64,000 bases of DNA. It comes from CAZHVS01 sp964536015. Its GTDB lineage: Bacteria > Bacteroidota > Ignavibacteria > Ignavibacteriales > Ignavibacteriaceae. The notes beneath the pieces were generated by a model, which saw nothing but the letters and a program-made list of their open reading frames with translations, had not been told where the DNA came from and ran no database searches. Every line of letters begins with the position of its first letter. Within the stretch, counting starts at the first letter, position 1. Both the position numbers and the translations under genes were made by a program. The stretch spans positions 310,001 to 374,000 of the forward strand of contig CAZHVS010000002.1 in assembly GCA_964536015.1 (NCBI GenBank), written 5' to 3'. This document shows positions 35,488 through 45,650 of the stretch, one piece after another.

Positions 35488-36747
35488 TTATTTAGGTAAA
35501 CCTAGTTTTTTTCTTTCTTCTTTAGTGATATCAAAAACTTTTCTAAAAACTTTTTCTTCAGTTTCAGTTAGTTGAATATTTCTTCTTGCCATCACTCTTT
35601 TTGCAACATCAAGAGCTTTATCAATGTCATAACTAGTCATTGAATCAGAGCCACCCCAAGTGAAAGATGGTACGTATTTTTTTGGAAATCCAGCACCAAA
35701 GATATTACTTGAGGTACCTACAACTGTACCGGTGTTGAACATTGTATTAATTGAACATTTAGAATGGTCCCCCATTGTCAACCCTACAAACATAGAACCA
35801 CTATCCACTTGTTCACCATTGATTATTACTTTAACACTTCCATAATTATTTTTAAGATCACTATTGTTTGTATCGGCACCTAGATTAACCCATGTACCAA
35901 GATATGCATGACCTAAGAAACCATCGTGTTGCTTGTTACTAAAGGCATGGATTATCGAACCTTCTACCTCGCCGCCTACTTTACATACCTCACCAATACT
36001 GGTATTCTCATAAATTTTTGCTCCAATCTTTATTGCAGTTTTATTGCCAATAAATGCAGGACCTTCAATTACAGCATTCGGAAAAATTTTTGCATCTTTA
36101 CCAATATAAATCGGACCGCTTTCAGCATCCAATACAACTCCAGGTTTAATTTTTGCACCTTCATCAATAAAGATATTTGATTCATTTAATAAATGAGCAC
36201 CAGGATAAATTTTACCTTTTATTTTTTCTGATTGATTAGAAGTTAATAATTTAAAATCCAGACAAATTTGTTCACCATTATTTGCAACAAGGTCCCAGGG
36301 GTAGTGAATTATTTTTGCTTCAACTTCCTTTTTAAATAAATCATGAAAATCAGAGAGTGTAAATAAATCGTTAAGATTATTTTTTAACGCCGCAAGTTTA
36401 GATCCACTTACTCGGGCGGCAATAATACTTTCTCCCTTGACAAATAATGTATCAGAATCCACATTTAACTGTTCAGCTAGAGATTCATCTACTATTACTC
36501 TACCGTTAATAAACAAACAACTTTTACCTTTTACTTCGTTAACAAGTAATCCCGGATTTTGTTGTTTTACTAGTTCACTTAGATATTGGCGACAGTGAAG
36601 TGAAATTGGAGTTTTAGGAAAATGATGTTGAACTTTTTCTCTCAGTGTAAGAATTCCGCAACGTAAATCATATGTTGGACGAAAGTAAACAAGTGGAAGA
36701 AGACGAGAGTAATAAATACCTTCAAACAGGCAGATAGAATCGAACAT
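35488..36747 (-). CDS. GlmU-like sugar nucleotidyltransferase/acetyltransferase (alternative Bacteroidetes type)
   Basis: A 419-residue protein with the opening SICLFEGIYYSRLLPLVYFRPTYDLR, known from the alternative GlmU-like family of Bacteroidota and relatives. A left-handed beta-helix follows from about residue 185 (hexapeptide repeats such as IFIDEGAKIKPGVVLD and IYIGKDAKIFPNAVIEGPAFIG). The usual GlmU loop LAAGxGTRM is absent, so nucleotidyl transfer by the N-domain is assumed from the family. It likely makes UDP-GlcNAc for peptidoglycan and lipopolysaccharide. AGGAGC precedes the start. Confidence 0.85.
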   Translation of the reverse strand: MFDSICLFEGIYYSRLLPLVYFRPTYDLRCGILTLREKVQHHFPKTPISLHCRQYLSELVKQQNPGLLVNEVKGKSCLFINGRVIVDESLAEQLNVDSDTLFVKGESIIAARVSGSKLAALKNNLNDLFTLSDFHDLFKKEVEAKIIHYPWDLVANNGEQICLDFKLLTSNQSEKIKGKIYPGAHLLNESNIFIDEGAKIKPGVVLDAESGPIYIGKDAKIFPNAVIEGPAFIGNKTAIKIGAKIYENTSIGEVCKVGGEVEGSIIHAFSNKQHDGFLGHAYLGTWVNLGADTNNSDLKNNYGSVKVIINGEQVDSGSMFVGLTMGDHSKCSINTMFNTGTVVGTSSNIFGAGFPKKYVPSFTWGGSDSMTSYDIDKALDVAKRVMARRNIQLTETEEKVFRKVFDITKEERKKLGLPK

Positions 36748-36830
36748 AGAGTAGCTCCTTATATGTAATTGAAAACTATTTAAAATTCAAAGGCAAATAT
36801 ATTGAAATTATTTTTTATGAAACCAAATTT

Positions 36831-38483
36831 TTACTTAGCTGCAAAGGTGCAGCCAGCAGGAATTTCGGGTTTTACAATAATGACCTTTTCTCTCTGAAGA
36901 ACTACCTGACCGGCAGGCATTCCTTTACGTTTGGTTACATATTTTTTTAATGTATAAGTGACAGGAATTAATTTAGCAGTCTTACCTTTACTATGAAACG
37001 CCGCAATTGAGGCTGTTTTCTCAATAATATTTTTAGGAATATTATCACTTATGTTGTCACAGCGGAGAATGACATGAGAGCCTGGTAAACTTCTTGCATG
37101 AAACCATAAATCATTTTGTTTTGCATAATGAAGAGTCAATTCATCATTATTTTTTGCATCATTCCCAACATAAACGTGATATGTCTCATCAATTAAATAA
37201 TGTTTGAAGTTTGGTTCTTTTATTTTTCCAGAAGAGGAGCTTTTTTCATAATTGATTTTTAGTTCATTCATAATTTTCTTTAATTCAGTTTTTGATAATT
37301 CATCAATATTTAGATTTTTATACTCAAGTATTATTGAAAGTCTATTCTTTGCATTAATTAAAAGTAATTTATCTTTTTCTAAAGAAGTCTTTGCAGATTT
37401 AGCTTTATCAAAATAGTATTCAGCATTTTCCTGTGGAGTTAATTTTTTATCTAAATTGATTTTTATAATATTATTTTCATTATCAAAATCATTTATTTCT
37501 ACTTCCTGATCACCTTTTTTTATTTTTTGTAAATTTGCAAGGAGAAGGTTACCAATTTTCCTAAATTCTATTTCTTTAGCATTATTCTTTATTCTATCGT
37601 TTAATATAGTAATTTTTCTATTTAGTGAGGTAAAATCCTTTTCAAGATTCTTTTTTATTTTTTCTATGTATTCATGTCTATCATCTTGTTGATGTTTATA
37701 CTTTATGAGTTCAGTCAAGGCACTAATGACACTGTTAAAAGCAGGAGAAATTCTGCTCTGTGAATTCTTGAAAGATTCAGGGATTAAATGAATGTCACCA
37801 GTATTTTTATTATTAATAATGACTAGTTTATCATTATTTAATTTATTTATGGTTTGAAGTAGCCAATCGACATTAACTTCATCACTCAGGTTTATATGAA
37901 ATGATTTAAGTTCTTCTAAAAATAATTTATCGACAAAAGGAAGATTCAATTTAATAGTTGAAAAATTTTGATTATTAACGAATTCAAAAGGAAGATTAAA
38001 TCCATTTCGAGAGATGAATTCTGATTTATTCAGTAAAGTTAAATATTTACCTCTTTTCATTTCAGAACAATCCTTAAAAGAATCCAAAATTTCAAAGTCA
38101 TTACTCAATAATACGTTTGTCAATTGTCCAGTAAAAAAAATATTAATAAAAAAATGATGGAAACTTAATCTTATTATCCTTTCCATATTTGCTATTTTAA
38201 TATCTGTTAAAGTTGCTGGTAAATATTTTTGAAAAAATGAAATAGTGTTTTTTTTTGCTCTTTTATAGGATGATCTGGGAATTATGTATGGAAAATTTAT
38301 ATTAGTAGAAACTTCCAGGAATATATTTGAGACATTAGAATCAAACTCAAATATTATTTTGTCTTTTTCTTGCGTAAATGCGTGGATAAGTTTTGAACCT
38401 TGTAGAAGGCTATTAAGCTCATCAGTTAATCTAAGAAGCAATAAATAATTTTTATACATTTTAAATTGATTTTTACTTTTCAA
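36831..38483 (-). CDS. NFACT-family protein (RqcH/FbpA-like)
   Basis: A 550-residue protein with an NFACT-N-type start (YLLLLRLTDELNSLLQGSKL), a central coiled-coil (residues about 270-410) and a C-terminal NFACT-R domain. The R domain carries YHVYVGNDAKNNDELTLHYAKQNDLWFHARSLPGSHVIL and GQVVLQREK. In Bacillus the family member RqcH adds Ala tails to nascent chains on split 50S subunits for ribosome quality control. The first ATG (38483) is used; a second at 38459 (MYKNYLLLL) is equally possible. The gene stands alone on its strand. Confidence 0.88.
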   Translation of the reverse strand: MKSKNQFKMYKNYLLLLRLTDELNSLLQGSKLIHAFTQEKDKIIFEFDSNVSNIFLEVSTNINFPYIIPRSSYKRAKKNTISFFQKYLPATLTDIKIANMERIIRLSFHHFFINIFFTGQLTNVLLSNDFEILDSFKDCSEMKRGKYLTLLNKSEFISRNGFNLPFEFVNNQNFSTIKLNLPFVDKLFLEELKSFHINLSDEVNVDWLLQTINKLNNDKLVIINNKNTGDIHLIPESFKNSQSRISPAFNSVISALTELIKYKHQQDDRHEYIEKIKKNLEKDFTSLNRKITILNDRIKNNAKEIEFRKIGNLLLANLQKIKKGDQEVEINDFDNENNIIKINLDKKLTPQENAEYYFDKAKSAKTSLEKDKLLLINAKNRLSIILEYKNLNIDELSKTELKKIMNELKINYEKSSSSGKIKEPNFKHYLIDETYHVYVGNDAKNNDELTLHYAKQNDLWFHARSLPGSHVILRCDNISDNIPKNIIEKTASIAAFHSKGKTAKLIPVTYTLKKYVTKRKGMPAGQVVLQREKVIIVKPEIPAGCTFAAK

Positions 38484-38595
38484 AAATAGTTTTTCCTAAC
38501 TAGTATAAAAAGTTTCATTTAAATAGTTTATATCTTTTGGTTATTTTAGTAAGTAATTATAAACTTTTATCTTTAAGAAAGCACTTGAGGACAGA

Positions 38596-39867
38596 TTGGC
38601 ATTTAGTGAAAAAATTATGAAAGTTAAGCAAGGATTTCATACTTCATTCTGGATTGCAAATGGAATGGAACTCTTTGAAAGACTTGCTTACTATGGACAA
38701 CAAATAATAATGGTGATATACCTCAGAAATACTCTCCATTTTTCCGAGCAGGAAGCTGGACAATTATCTGGTTTATTTGGTGGGATGATTTATCTTCTTC
38801 CTATTTTAGGTGGTACTCTTGCTGACCGTTTTGGTTTTAGAAAGGCATTTGCAACAGCATTTGGTATTCTAGCAATTGGGTATTTCCTTATTGGTTCTGT
38901 AGGAATGGACGCTTTCAACCCTATTTATAATAATTTACCCAAATACTGGGTACTTGTGGCATTTTTAATTTTTACTGCTTTTGGTGGAAGTTTTATTAAA
39001 CCCTCAGTATTGGGGACAATTGCCGTAACTTCAAATAAAGAAACAAAGTCTCTTGGTTTTGCAATTTATTATTGGTTAGTAAATATTGGTGCAGCTATAG
39101 GACCGACTATTGCATATTTCGTGAGAGACAGCATAGGATATCAATATGTCTATGTTGTATCTGCAATTTCCTGTGCGGCAATGTTTTTTGTAAATTATTT
39201 TTTCTATAAAGAAGTTAAAAGTGAACTTCAGGAAGCAAAAGAAAAACTTGCAGAAAAATTGAAAAACCTTGTGCTTGTACTTCTCAATTTTAAATTTATG
39301 ATTTTCTTACTAATATTTTCATTATTCTGGATTATGTTTTGGCAGGAATTTGTTATTCTTCCTTTATATGTAAGCGATTTTATAAGCAAAGATTCTCCTT
39401 ATGAAATCATTCAATCGTGGTCGGCTGCTGGAGCGATCATTACTCTGCAACTTATTATTAATAGATTAACTAAAAATATTGCAACACAGAATGCTATTAT
39501 TCTTGGTTTTGGTATATCAAGTATGATGTATCTTATTATAGCATTATATCCAAGCATTCCCACCATTGCTGCGGGAATATTGGTTTTTGCAATTGGTGAA
39601 ATGACTCAAGCTCCAAGATATTATGAATACATCAGTGATATAGCACCAAAAGGGCAGCAAGGTTTATATCAGGGATATGCGTTTTTACCAATTGCTATTG
39701 CTTGGTTCGTTGGGGGACCTATAGGTGGATGGATGTATAGAGTATTTGCAATTGAAATGAAACAACCACAAATTATTTTTTACATTTTACTTGCAGTAGG
39801 AATTGCTGCAACTTTATTAATGTATATTTACAGCATTTGGATAAATAAAACTGCAATCAAAGAATAA
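38596..39867 (+). CDS. MFS/POT-like proton-coupled oligopeptide transporter
   Basis: A 423-residue membrane protein with about 12 helices. Motifs fit the POT/PTR branch: FWIANGMELFERLAYYGQQ (an E-x2-ER-x3-YG signature), GGTLADRFGFRKA and FIKPSVLGTIA. POT proteins import di- and tripeptides with protons. The second half is divergent, so another substrate is possible. The start is TTG at 38596 with GAGGA four bases upstream; the next ATG (38617) would cut into the first conserved segment. A 232-base gap with no gene follows. Confidence 0.8.
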   Translation: MAFSEKIMKVKQGFHTSFWIANGMELFERLAYYGQQIIMVIYLRNTLHFSEQEAGQLSGLFGGMIYLLPILGGTLADRFGFRKAFATAFGILAIGYFLIGSVGMDAFNPIYNNLPKYWVLVAFLIFTAFGGSFIKPSVLGTIAVTSNKETKSLGFAIYYWLVNIGAAIGPTIAYFVRDSIGYQYVYVVSAISCAAMFFVNYFFYKEVKSELQEAKEKLAEKLKNLVLVLLNFKFMIFLLIFSLFWIMFWQEFVILPLYVSDFISKDSPYEIIQSWSAAGAIITLQLIINRLTKNIATQNAIILGFGISSMMYLIIALYPSIPTIAAGILVFAIGEMTQAPRYYEYISDIAPKGQQGLYQGYAFLPIAIAWFVGGPIGGWMYRVFAIEMKQPQIIFYILLAVGIAATLLMYIYSIWINKTAIKE

Positions 39868-40099
39868 ATGAGTTTTTTATATAGTTGGCAAATAAAAAAT
39901 ATTATTGATGAATATTCTGCTTGCTTTATTATAGTAAAACTTTCTAATTTTGCCATAGAAAGATTAGCAATTCGGGAGAATCGTTAATTTTAATATCTTA
40001 TGATACTGACTTTTTCATTCAATGTAAAATTATTTTAACACCTGTATAAATTCCAATTTCAGTTAAAAAATAAATATAAAAAAGTTCCGAGTAAAAAAT

Positions 40100-40864
40100 T
40101 TGATTATTACAAATGTAATTGTTGAAAAGACTATACATCTTGAAAACAATATTCTACTATTGAAATTATACTCACCTGAAATTTCCAGTTCAATAAAACC
40201 TGGACAGTTTCTGAATATAAAAGTAAGTGAAACTAATTTTCCCTTACTCAGACGTCCTTTTAGTGTATGTGATGTTGATGGAGATTATTTATACATAATG
40301 TTTAATCTTCATGGCGAAGGAACAAGACGATTAGCAAATAAAAATAGTGGTGATAAAATTAATTTAATTGGTCCATTAGGTAACGGTTTTCAAATCGATG
40401 GAGTATATTCTACTGCAATAATAGTCGCAGGTGGTATGGGTGTTGCTCCATTTCCTTTTCTAACTCAAAAACTTGAAGAAGCTAGATTAAATGTATTGAG
40501 TTTTATTGGTGGGAAAAACTCTCACAGTATTATTTCTTATGGATTGAAAAATGTATCTATGGCAACGGATGATGGATCTCTGGGTTTTAAAGGAACAGTT
40601 GTTGATTTATTGAAGGAAAGCATAGACCTATTAAAAGAAAGTATAATAAAAATATTTGGCTGTGGTCCTACACCGATGTTAAAAGAGCTTGGAAAATTTT
40701 GTCTTGAAAATGATTTTGAATGTGAAATTTCGACTGAATGTGCTATGGCTTGTGGTTTTGGAATATGTCAGGGTTGTCCAATTGAATCTTCAACAGATAA
40801 GGACAAATACTTACTTGTCTGTAAAGATGGACCTGTATTTAATATTAAAGATATTGTGCAATGA
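40100..40864 (+). CDS. pyrK: Dihydroorotate dehydrogenase electron transfer subunit PyrK
   Basis: PyrK carries FAD and a 2Fe-2S cluster and passes electrons from PyrD to NAD+. The 254-residue protein has RRPFSVCDV (FAD), VAGGMGVAPFPFL (NAD), and the cluster motif C-AMA-C-GFGIC-QG-C with a further Cys in YLLVCKDGPVF. The start is TTG since no ATG precedes the first conserved strand. It is six bases upstream of pyrD, the usual order for the class 1B enzyme. Confidence 0.95.
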   Translation: MIITNVIVEKTIHLENNILLLKLYSPEISSSIKPGQFLNIKVSETNFPLLRRPFSVCDVDGDYLYIMFNLHGEGTRRLANKNSGDKINLIGPLGNGFQIDGVYSTAIIVAGGMGVAPFPFLTQKLEEARLNVLSFIGGKNSHSIISYGLKNVSMATDDGSLGFKGTVVDLLKESIDLLKESIIKIFGCGPTPMLKELGKFCLENDFECEISTECAMACGFGICQGCPIESSTDKDKYLLVCKDGPVFNIKDIVQ

Positions 40865-40870
40865 GAAATT

Positions 40871-41791
40871 ATGGCGGTTGATTTATCTGTAAATATTGGT
40901 TCATTAAGATTAAAAAATCCAGTTTTACTTGCTTCTGGTACTGTTGGTTATGGAAATGAAATTTCAGAATTCTTAGATTTAAATTTAATTGGTGGAATTG
41001 TAACAAAATCAATCAGTCTAAAACCTCGAAAAGGAAATCCTCCACAGAGAATTGTTGAAACCCCAAGTGGAATGTTGAATGCAATTGGTCTTGCTAATGT
41101 TGGCGTTGAAGATTTCATCAAGCAAAAAATTTCATTCCTAAAAGAATTCAATACAAATATTATTTGTAATATTGCTGCATCATCTATTGATGAATATGTA
41201 GAATGCGTTAAAATACTTTCTGGTGAGGAGACAATTTCTGCTTTTGAAATAAATGTTTCTTGTCCTAATGTTAAAGATGGCGGATTAATTTTTGGAAATA
41301 ATATCAAAGCAGTTGGTGAGATAACTCAAAAAGTAAAATCCAATACAAACAAACCAGTCATCATTAAATTATCACCGAATACTGCAAGTATTTCAGAATT
41401 TGCAAAAGTAGTTAAAGATAATGGAGGAGATGCTGTTTCAGCTATTAATACACTTGTAGGAACCGCTTTTGATATAGAGACAAGAAAACCAAAAATTAAA
41501 AATGTTACCGGTGGTTTATCTGGGCCAGCAATAAAACCAGTTGCACTTGCTAAAGTACTTGAAATAAAAAGAAAAGTTGATATACCAATAATTGGTATTG
41601 GTGGAATTATGAATTGGAAAGATGCGATTGAGTTTATGATTGCAGGAGCATCTGCAATTCAACTTGGTACTGTTAATTTTATTAATCCTGATGCTGCATT
41701 ATCAGTAATAAATGGATTAAACGAATATTGCTTAACCAAAAATATCAATAAAATCAGTGATCTAATAGGCTCTTTTGTAATAGATGAATGA
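40871..41791 (+). CDS. pyrD: Dihydroorotate dehydrogenase B, catalytic subunit
   Basis: PyrD oxidises dihydroorotate to orotate in pyrimidine synthesis. The 306-residue protein has LASGTVGYGNE, TKSISLKPRKGNPPQRIVETPSG, the catalytic-loop NVSCPNVKDGG (Cys as base, the class 1B mark), IKLSPNT, and GGIMNWKDAIEFMIAGASAIQLGT for FMN. It overlaps folC by eight bases (ATGAATGA). Confidence 0.96.
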   Translation: MAVDLSVNIGSLRLKNPVLLASGTVGYGNEISEFLDLNLIGGIVTKSISLKPRKGNPPQRIVETPSGMLNAIGLANVGVEDFIKQKISFLKEFNTNIICNIAASSIDEYVECVKILSGEETISAFEINVSCPNVKDGGLIFGNNIKAVGEITQKVKSNTNKPVIIKLSPNTASISEFAKVVKDNGGDAVSAINTLVGTAFDIETRKPKIKNVTGGLSGPAIKPVALAKVLEIKRKVDIPIIGIGGIMNWKDAIEFMIAGASAIQLGTVNFINPDAALSVINGLNEYCLTKNINKISDLIGSFVIDE

Positions 41792-43043
41792 AAATATTAA
41801 AATAGTATTAGATAAACTTTTTGGACTTCAAAAAATTGGTGTTAAGCTTGGATTGGAAAACATAATTAGATTTTTGAATGAAATTGGGAATCCACAACTT
41901 AACCTAAAATGCATTCACATAGCTGGGTCAAATGGAAAAGGCAGTACTGCATCTTTTATAGCAAGTATCTTAATGGAAAGTGGTTATAAGACTGGACTAT
42001 ATACTTCACCTCATTTTGTTAAGTTCAATGAAAGAATAAAAATTAACGGTAAAGAAATAGAAGACAAGTTTATAGCTGATTTTTATATTAAATATGAAAA
42101 CTATATTATCCGGAATAAATTAACCTTTTTTGAAGTGACAACAGCAATAGCATTTCAATATTTTTATGATAACAATGTTGATTATGCAGTTATTGAGACA
42201 GGCTTAGGTGGAAGATTAGATGCAACAAATGTAATTAATCCAATGGCATCTGTTATTACGTCTATAAGTCTTGAACATACCAATATTCTTGGTGATACAA
42301 TAGAGCAAATTGCCTCTGAAAAGGCTGGTATTATTAAACCGGGGATAAAGGTATTTACAGGAATTTTATTTCCCGGAGCAGAAGCAGTCATAGAAAAAAA
42401 GTGTGAAGAATTAAATTGTGAATTATTTGATATAGAAGATTATACAATTAAAAGAGAAAACTATATAGAACTTTATACAGAAGAACTTAATATTGATAGA
42501 CTTGATTCCCCTTTGAGAGGATATTATCAAAAATATAATGCTGCTTTAGCTGTTCTCTGCTTGAATAAAACTCTCGACATTTTTAATCTAACTACTATTC
42601 AAAAAGGGATATTAAATGTTGTTAAGAATAGTGGATTACAGGGACGGTATGAAATAATAAGTGAATCTCCAAAAATAATATTGGATTCAGCTCATAACCC
42701 AGAAAGTATCAAACACTTTACTGAAGAATTTAAGAAGGAAAAAAAATACCAAAAAAGAATATTATTGTTTACAGCACTTCGGGATAAAGCAATTGAAGAA
42801 ATGTTAAAAGCACTAAATAATTCCTTTGATGAAATTCATTTTACTGAAATAAATTTTGAAAGAGCTGCAAATATTAATGATCTGATAGAAATAGCGAATA
42901 AAATAGGAATGAATGGATTTGTGGAAAAAGATTTTATAGGATTCATTCAAAAATTTATTTCAGAAAAAAGTGAAATGGAGTGCCTCGTTATTTTAGGTAG
43001 TATGTACCTTCTGGGTGAAGTTAAAAAATCAATAAAATTTTAA
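41784..43043 (+). CDS. folC: Folylpolyglutamate synthase/dihydrofolate synthase
   Basis: FolC attaches glutamate to dihydropteroate and to folates. The 419-residue protein has the P-loop IAGSNGKGSTASF, YTSPHFVKFNERI, ETGLGGRLDATNVI, SLEHTNILGDT with EKAGIIKPG, and the C-terminal-domain DSAHNPESIKHF. The length is normal. It shares an operon with pyrKD through an eight-base overlap. Confidence 0.95.
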   Translation: MNENIKIVLDKLFGLQKIGVKLGLENIIRFLNEIGNPQLNLKCIHIAGSNGKGSTASFIASILMESGYKTGLYTSPHFVKFNERIKINGKEIEDKFIADFYIKYENYIIRNKLTFFEVTTAIAFQYFYDNNVDYAVIETGLGGRLDATNVINPMASVITSISLEHTNILGDTIEQIASEKAGIIKPGIKVFTGILFPGAEAVIEKKCEELNCELFDIEDYTIKRENYIELYTEELNIDRLDSPLRGYYQKYNAALAVLCLNKTLDIFNLTTIQKGILNVVKNSGLQGRYEIISESPKIILDSAHNPESIKHFTEEFKKEKKYQKRILLFTALRDKAIEEMLKALNNSFDEIHFTEINFERAANINDLIEIANKIGMNGFVEKDFIGFIQKFISEKSEMECLVILGSMYLLGEVKKSIKF

Positions 43044-43079
43044 TAAATCAATTAGAACATAAAATAAAGGTAAATTAAA

Positions 43080-44333
43080 ATGCCAATGGATATATCAGAA
43101 TTAAAGTCAAAGAAAATAGTTGAACTTTATGCAATTGCAAAAGAATTGCAGATTATAGGTTACAGCGATTTAAGGAAACAAGAATTAATATTTAAAATTC
43201 TTGAAGCTCAAACAGCAAAAGACGGATTATCATTTTCAAGAGGTGTACTTGAAGTATTGCCTGATGGTTATGGCTTCCTGCGTTCTTCAGATTACAACTA
43301 TCTTCCATCTCCTGATGATATTTATGTATCTCCATCTCAAATTAAAAAATTTCAACTTAGAACAGGGGACTTTGTAAGCGGTCAGGTTCGTCCGCCAAAA
43401 GAAGGCGAAAGATTTTTTGCTCTTTTAAGAGTTGAAGCTGTGAACGGACAGGATCCTGAACAAATTAGAGAAAGAACACTTTTTGATAATTTAATTCCTC
43501 TTTATCCTGATAAACGGATTGATCTTGAATCTGCACCTGGTGAATATTCTATGCGTGTTTTAAATTTGCTTTCTCCAATAGGTAAAGGACAAAGAGGTTT
43601 AATTGTATCACCTCCCAAAAGTGGTAAAACAATTTTGCTTCAAAAAATTGCAAATTCGATTACACGAAATCATCCTGAAATAAAGTTAATTATTCTTTTA
43701 ATCGATGAACGACCGGAAGAAGTAACTGATATGGAAAGAAGTGTTAAAGCTGAAGTAATCAGTTCAACTTTTGATGAACCTGCTGATAGACACGTTCAGG
43801 TGGCTGATATGGTTATAGAAAAATCCAAAAGATTAGTTGAAGCTGGTGAAGATGTTGTAATTCTTCTTGATAGTATTACAAGATTAGCACGTGCAAATAA
43901 TATTGTTGTCCCTCATAGTGGAAGAATTTTATCAGGTGGAGTTGATTCCAATGCACTGCATAAACCAAAAAGATTTTTTGGAGCTGCAAGAAATACAGAA
44001 GATGGCGGAAGTTTAACAATAATTGCAACTGCACTTATTGATACAGGCAGTAGAATGGATGATGTTATATTTGAAGAATTTAAAGGTACAGGAAATATGG
44101 AAGTCGTTCTTAACCGCGATTTAAGCGATCGAAGAATATTTCCTGCAATTGATGTAAATCGTTCAGGAACCAGAAGGGAAGAATTGCTGATGAAAGAAGA
44201 AGAACTTCAGAAAGTATGGATATTAAGGAAAATTTTAAGTGATTTTACCCCCGTTGAAGCAATGGAATTCTTGTTGGACAAAATGAAGGGAACTAAAAAC
44301 AATAAAGAATTTCTCTTAAGTATGAATAGTTAG
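43080..44333 (+). CDS. rho: Transcription termination factor Rho
   Basis: Rho is the RNA-dependent ATPase that ends transcripts. The 417-residue protein has the N-terminal helical domain (SELKSKKIVELYAIAKEL), the RNA-binding cold-shock-like domain (VLEVLPDGYGFLRSSDYNYLPSPDDIYVSPSQI), Walker A SPPKSGKT, the Q-loop region and Walker B VVILLDSITRLARAN, plus ARNTEDGGSLTIIATAL. There is no large N-terminal insertion. AAAGGTAAATTAAA leads to the ATG; a second ATG lies two codons later. Confidence 0.97.
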   Translation: MPMDISELKSKKIVELYAIAKELQIIGYSDLRKQELIFKILEAQTAKDGLSFSRGVLEVLPDGYGFLRSSDYNYLPSPDDIYVSPSQIKKFQLRTGDFVSGQVRPPKEGERFFALLRVEAVNGQDPEQIRERTLFDNLIPLYPDKRIDLESAPGEYSMRVLNLLSPIGKGQRGLIVSPPKSGKTILLQKIANSITRNHPEIKLIILLIDERPEEVTDMERSVKAEVISSTFDEPADRHVQVADMVIEKSKRLVEAGEDVVILLDSITRLARANNIVVPHSGRILSGGVDSNALHKPKRFFGAARNTEDGGSLTIIATALIDTGSRMDDVIFEEFKGTGNMEVVLNRDLSDRRIFPAIDVNRSGTRREELLMKEEELQKVWILRKILSDFTPVEAMEFLLDKMKGTKNNKEFLLSMNS

Positions 44334-44381
44334 TTATTTCAGCTTAAGTAGCAAATTGAAATAAATAATCTCTTAAACTAC

Positions 44382-45650
44382 ATGAATAAAAAGATTTTTC
44401 AATTAAGTTTCATTTTGTTGTTAATATTTTTGAATTCATGCTTATATTCTCAATTCAGAAAAGAAAATCCATTCATAATTGAACCGGGCATATATACTGA
44501 GTATCATATTCTACCTGATAGTAGTGGTTATTTATTTTATTTTTCATATAGAGTAGAGTATAACCATCTTATATTTGAAAAAAAGGATGATAATATTTAT
44601 GAATCATCATTTAATTTCCTAATCGAGATATATGACAGTCTGAAAAAAGACATAATAAGATTAAATTCAAGTAAAACTGTTCAAACATCTTTATTTGAAA
44701 ATACAAAATCCAGAACAGAATATTCGCAAGGTTTAGTAAAAACGCATCTTCCTGCTGGTTATTATAAATTAATAACAACATTTTATGATCTGAATAATTC
44801 TAAAGAATATGACCTTATTCCTGTTAATTTTAATACATATTCAGAAAGTAGTGTAATTTTACAACCTGTGGTTGTGAGATTACATAATGATAAAGTCCAG
44901 TTAGCTAATTATTCTAATGTAGTACCATTTTCAAGTGAAAATTATAGTTTGCTTATTTCTGTTTTGGATACCAATATTAAAAAATTGAAAATTACAATTA
45001 AAACAAATAATGAAGAATCGGTATATATAGCAAATGAATCATTTATTTCATCGCTAAATTTTTATGAAAGCAACGATCAAATTTATATAAATAAAAATGG
45101 GAAAAGGGAAACAAAGAATTTTTTAGTTAAAGATTTTAGCACTAAATACAATGAAGGAATACTAATTTTATCAATTATCGATGGTGATTCGGTTTATAAA
45201 CAACTTAAATGTTCAATGCCAGTAAAATGGTTCAATAAACCTTCTATTCTAAGAAATCTTGATTATTCAATAAAAGTTTTGTCCAATATTGAAGAACCAT
45301 CAGTATTTGAACAATTAAATAAAATACCAAAAGATTCAATTCAATTTGGTTTTAATGAATACTGGAATAGACTGGATCCAAGTCCAGGCACAAAATACAA
45401 CGAACTTATGGTTGAATTTTACAACAGAGTTGAATATGCAGTAAAAAACTTTTCTACTCTTGCAAAATATGATGGTGCTGAAACAGACCGTGGTAAGATA
45501 TATATTAAATTTGGTGTGCCGGATGAAATAAAGAGGTCAAAGAATAGTGAAAACAAAGTATTAGAAATTTGGGAGTATAAAAGTATCAATAAAGTTTTTA
45601 CATTTGTTGATAATAACGGTACAGGAAATTTTAAAATTATATCGAAATGA
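44382..45650 (+). CDS. GWxTD-domain exported protein
   Basis: A 422-residue protein with a signal peptide (FLNSCLYSQ), and a Cys that could alternatively make it a lipoprotein. The last 65 residues hold a GWxTD-type domain (the motif here reads YDGAETDRGKIYIKFGVPDEI). The family is known from Bacteroidota and Acidobacteriota, with unknown function, and is often exported. The N-terminal part resembles a beta-rich fold without motifs. Its stop overlaps the pdxA start (ATGA), so it belongs to the rho-pdxA run. Confidence 0.8.
   Translation: MNKKIFQLSFILLLIFLNSCLYSQFRKENPFIIEPGIYTEYHILPDSSGYLFYFSYRVEYNHLIFEKKDDNIYESSFNFLIEIYDSLKKDIIRLNSSKTVQTSLFENTKSRTEYSQGLVKTHLPAGYYKLITTFYDLNNSKEYDLIPVNFNTYSESSVILQPVVVRLHNDKVQLANYSNVVPFSSENYSLLISVLDTNIKKLKITIKTNNEESVYIANESFISSLNFYESNDQIYINKNGKRETKNFLVKDFSTKYNEGILILSIIDGDSVYKQLKCSMPVKWFNKPSILRNLDYSIKVLSNIEEPSVFEQLNKIPKDSIQFGFNEYWNRLDPSPGTKYNELMVEFYNRVEYAVKNFSTLAKYDGAETDRGKIYIKFGVPDEIKRSKNSENKVLEIWEYKSINKVFTFVDNNGTGNFKIISK

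Noticed and set aside
39868..39987. A 39-residue ORF directly after the POT-like transporter
   Set aside because: It has no ribosome site or recognisable motif. The 232-base gap otherwise shows no gene, so it is treated as noncoding.
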